DNA from: Betaproteobacteria bacterium
GTDB lineage: Bacteria > Pseudomonadota > Gammaproteobacteria > Burkholderiales > SG8-41
Reading direction: 5' to 3'
Length of the DNA stretch: 17,424 bases
Assembly (NCBI GenBank): GCA_021300125.1
Contig: JAJTHX010000213.1
Location: 1-17,424, forward strand
Under the pieces are notes generated by a model. It was not told the origin of the DNA, did not search any database, and saw only the letters and a list, made by a program, of their open reading frames with translations. Below, piece after piece: positions 15,901 through 17,424 of this stretch. Position 1 is the first letter of the stretch, and every line of letters starts with the position of its first letter. The translations under genes were made by a program, and so were the position numbers.

Positions 15901-16662
15901 GTGTCCCTGCGCAGCAGTTATACCCGGCTCGCCCCGGTCTACGACCTGCTGGTCGGTCTGCCACTGCGGCAGGCACGCCGGCACAGCATCGCCCGATTGC
16001 CCGGAGAAGGCGGGTTCGACATTTTCCTCGACGGCATCGGCACCGGCCTCGATCTGCCCCTGCTGCCACCCGATCACCGCTACACCGCACTTGACCTGAC
16101 ACCGGCGATGCTGCGGCGCGCCCGGGGGCGTCAGGAACAGCTGCGGCTGCACTGGGTCCAGGGAGACAGCCAGTGCCTGCCCTTTGCCGACGGCAGCTTC
16201 GACCACGCCCTGCTTCATCTGATCCTCGCCATCGTCCCCGATACCGTTGCAGCCCTGCGCGAAGCCGCAAGGGTGGTGCGCCCGGGCGGACGGCTGTTCG
16301 TGCTCGACAAATTCCTCGCCCGTGGCGCCGCCGCAACGTTGCGGCGCATGATCAACCCCCTGATGCGCCGCATCGCCACCCGCACCGATGTCGTGTTCGA
16401 GGATGCACTCGCCGGCGTGGACAACCTGCGCCTGATCGAGGACCGGCCGGCTCTCGCGTCCGGCTGGTTCCGCATCATCACGCTTGAAAAAAACCGTGCT
16501 CAGGATGAGCCGGTATCGTCGTCGTCCTTGCGCGGCCAGGTCCACCAGACGAAGCCCAGTAAAAGCGCGAGCGCAGCTGCAACCTCGATCAGGAACCATG
16601 TCAAACCGCTCATCAACGCACCATGCCTTTTGGGAAAAGCTTATGCAAGACACGCACTCTAG
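15901..16662 (+). CDS. Class I SAM-dependent methyltransferase with an unusual C-terminal extension
   Basis: Small Rossmann-type methyltransferase of unknown substrate. The GTG start at 15901 gives SLRSSYTRLAPVYDLLVG, a typical N-terminus of UbiE-like enzymes. Motif I is FLDGIGTGLDL (42-52), the post-I acidic strand is YTALDLTPAML (61-71), motif II is GDSQCLPFADGSFDHALL (88-105), and VVRPGGRLFVLDKF (125-138) follows. The recognisable fold ends at about residue 197 (GWFRIITLEK). As written, the frame continues for another 56 low-similarity residues and overlaps the mltA start by 20 nt. The extension begins at a run of seven A (16487-16493); one more A would end the protein at a TGA at 16506-16508, giving LEKKPCSG. 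The tail also lies over an antisense small-protein ORF. The true 3' end is therefore uncertain. Confidence 0.82.
   Translation: MSLRSSYTRLAPVYDLLVGLPLRQARRHSIARLPGEGGFDIFLDGIGTGLDLPLLPPDHRYTALDLTPAMLRRARGRQEQLRLHWVQGDSQCLPFADGSFDHALLHLILAIVPDTVAALREAARVVRPGGRLFVLDKFLARGAAATLRRMINPLMRRIATRTDVVFEDALAGVDNLRLIEDRPALASGWFRIITLEKNRAQDEPVSSSSLRGQVHQTKPSKSASAAATSIRNHVKPLINAPCLLGKAYARHAL
16500..16613 (-). CDS. Small single-pass membrane protein, 37 residues (hypothetical)
   Basis: Unrecognised small ORF. Read on the minus strand from the ATG at 16613, it gives MSGLTWFLIEVAAALALLL, then a hydrophobic continuation with WW and W at the membrane edge (FVWWTWPRK), then an acidic tail DDDDTGSS. The pattern of short N-terminus, one helix of about 20 residues, aromatic belt, basic stop-transfer residues and charged tail is what a real small membrane protein looks like, and is unlikely from random antisense. 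No strong Shine-Dalgarno is visible upstream. It overlaps the methyltransferase extension on the other strand, so at most one of the two is probably meaningful there. Function unknown. Confidence 0.5.
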   Translation of the reverse strand: MSGLTWFLIEVAAALALLLGFVWWTWPRKDDDDTGSS

Positions 16663-17424
16663 CAAATCGCGATGGCGCCTGGCTGGTGCCTCAGCGCTCG
16701 TCCTGATGTTGCTGGCCTGTCGCAGCACACCGGAACAACCGGCACCGCCGGCAGCGGTCCCGGCCAAGCCGCCCGCCGCGGCCGTCGAGCCGGCGACCAC
16801 CCCAACGCCGGCAGCGGCTTTCCCGGCACAGCATCTGCGCCGCGCGCAGTGGAACGAGTTGCCGGGATGGGCGGAAGACGATCACGCCGCAGCCTGGACT
16901 GCCCTGCTCACCAGCTGCAGCACCCTGCGAAACCAGGAGCCCTGGCGCGCGGTCTGCACGGAAGCGCAGGCGCTGCCTAAACCCGGGCGGGCCGAAGCAA
17001 GGCGCTTTTTCGAAACATTTTTCCTGCCCTACCGGCTAACGCAACCTGATGGGGGCAGCGAAGGACTCGCCACCGGGTACTACGAACCCCTGCTGCGCGA
17101 CAGTCGCACCCAGACCCCGCGCTACCGCTTTCCGCTCTATGGCGTGCCTGATGACCTGCTGATTTTGGACTTGCCTGCATTTAACGCGGAGCCCCGCGAC
17201 ACTCGCGCACGGGCCCGGCTCGACGGCCGCCGCGTCGTACCGTATTTCGATCGTGCACAGATCGAGTCGCCAGCCACCCCGCTGCGTGGCCGCGAAATCG
17301 CCTGGGTCGACGATCCGGTGGAATTGTTTTTTCTGCAGATCCAGGGGTCTGGGCGTCTCGAACTTGAGGGCGGCGGAGTCATGCGCGGCGGTTTCGCCGA
17401 CCACAATGGTCATCCCTACCGCTC
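16643..17424 (+). CDS. mltA: Membrane-bound lytic murein transglycosylase A, N-terminal 260 codons; 3' end outside window
   Basis: Outer-membrane lipoprotein that cleaves peptidoglycan glycan strands and releases 1,6-anhydroMurNAc ends, the substrate type that AnmK handles after uptake. From the ATG at 16643, a basic N-terminus (KSRWRLAG) leads to a hydrophobic signal ending in the lipobox LLAC, with the lipidated cysteine at residue 26. A Pro/Ala-rich linker (about 30-70) follows, then the MltA domain with RRFFETFFLPYRL, GLATGYYEPLL, a substrate-groove region, and VELFFLQIQGSGRL. The window ends in NGHPYRS, before the C-terminal 3D domain with the catalytic aspartate. TGGGA lies about 9 nt upstream of the start. 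It overlaps the annotated methyltransferase 3' end by 20 nt. Confidence 0.93.
   Translation, partial: MQDTHSSKSRWRLAGASALVLMLLACRSTPEQPAPPAAVPAKPPAAAVEPATTPTPAAAFPAQHLRRAQWNELPGWAEDDHAAAWTALLTSCSTLRNQEPWRAVCTEAQALPKPGRAEARRFFETFFLPYRLTQPDGGSEGLATGYYEPLLRDSRTQTPRYRFPLYGVPDDLLILDLPAFNAEPRDTRARARLDGRRVVPYFDRAQIESPATPLRGREIAWVDDPVELFFLQIQGSGRLELEGGGVMRGGFADHNGHPYR

Overview
The window looks like chromosome of a betaproteobacterium. The evidence is a high G+C content with GC-rich third codon positions, and two gene neighbourhoods that are familiar from that class. The first is rplM-rpsI / argC-coiled-coil protein-bactofilin / erpA, facing anmK and an M23 peptidase, with tyrS divergent. The second is apaG facing rpe-gph-trpE-trpG-trpD-trpC. 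I cannot settle the order or genus (Rhodocyclales or Nitrosomonadales are plausible). I see no mobile element, CRISPR array, tRNA or rRNA, and coding density is very high.

Layout. 1-1638 (minus): tyrS followed by the 5' part of dadA, which runs off the left edge. 1639-1842: divergent intergenic region with a perfect 15-bp tandem duplication. 1843-4267 (plus): M23 endopeptidase and anmK, both peptidoglycan-related. 4283-4302: hairpin terminator between convergent genes. 4326-6986 (minus): argC, a membrane coiled-coil protein, bactofilin, and erpA, which has its own promoter-like site over the bactofilin stop. 7041-8015 (minus): terminator, rpsI, rplM and a near-consensus promoter. 8104-9301 (plus): an ElyC/YdcF-type envelope protein and an OsmC/YhfA-type protein. 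9338-15421 (minus): a long run, rpe, gph, trpE, trpG, trpD, trpC, coq7. 15510-17424 (plus): apaG, a SAM methyltransferase and the 5' part of mltA, with a 37-residue membrane-protein ORF antisense to the methyltransferase tail.

Together these genes cover tryptophan synthesis from chorismate to indole-glycerol phosphate, one ubiquinone hydroxylation step, arginine synthesis, Fe-S cluster delivery, translation (TyrRS, L13, S9), and an envelope set for peptidoglycan turnover and recycling (M23 peptidase, AnmK, MltA, bactofilin, ElyC-like).

Most of the window is ordinary housekeeping DNA. The best anomalies are a one-base frameshift near the 3' end of trpE that creates an apparent TrpE-TrpG fusion, a methyltransferase whose extra C-terminal tail begins at an A7 run and lies over a small antisense membrane-protein gene, and a possible Trp-codon leader peptide before trpE. 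I found no convincing undescribed multi-gene system.
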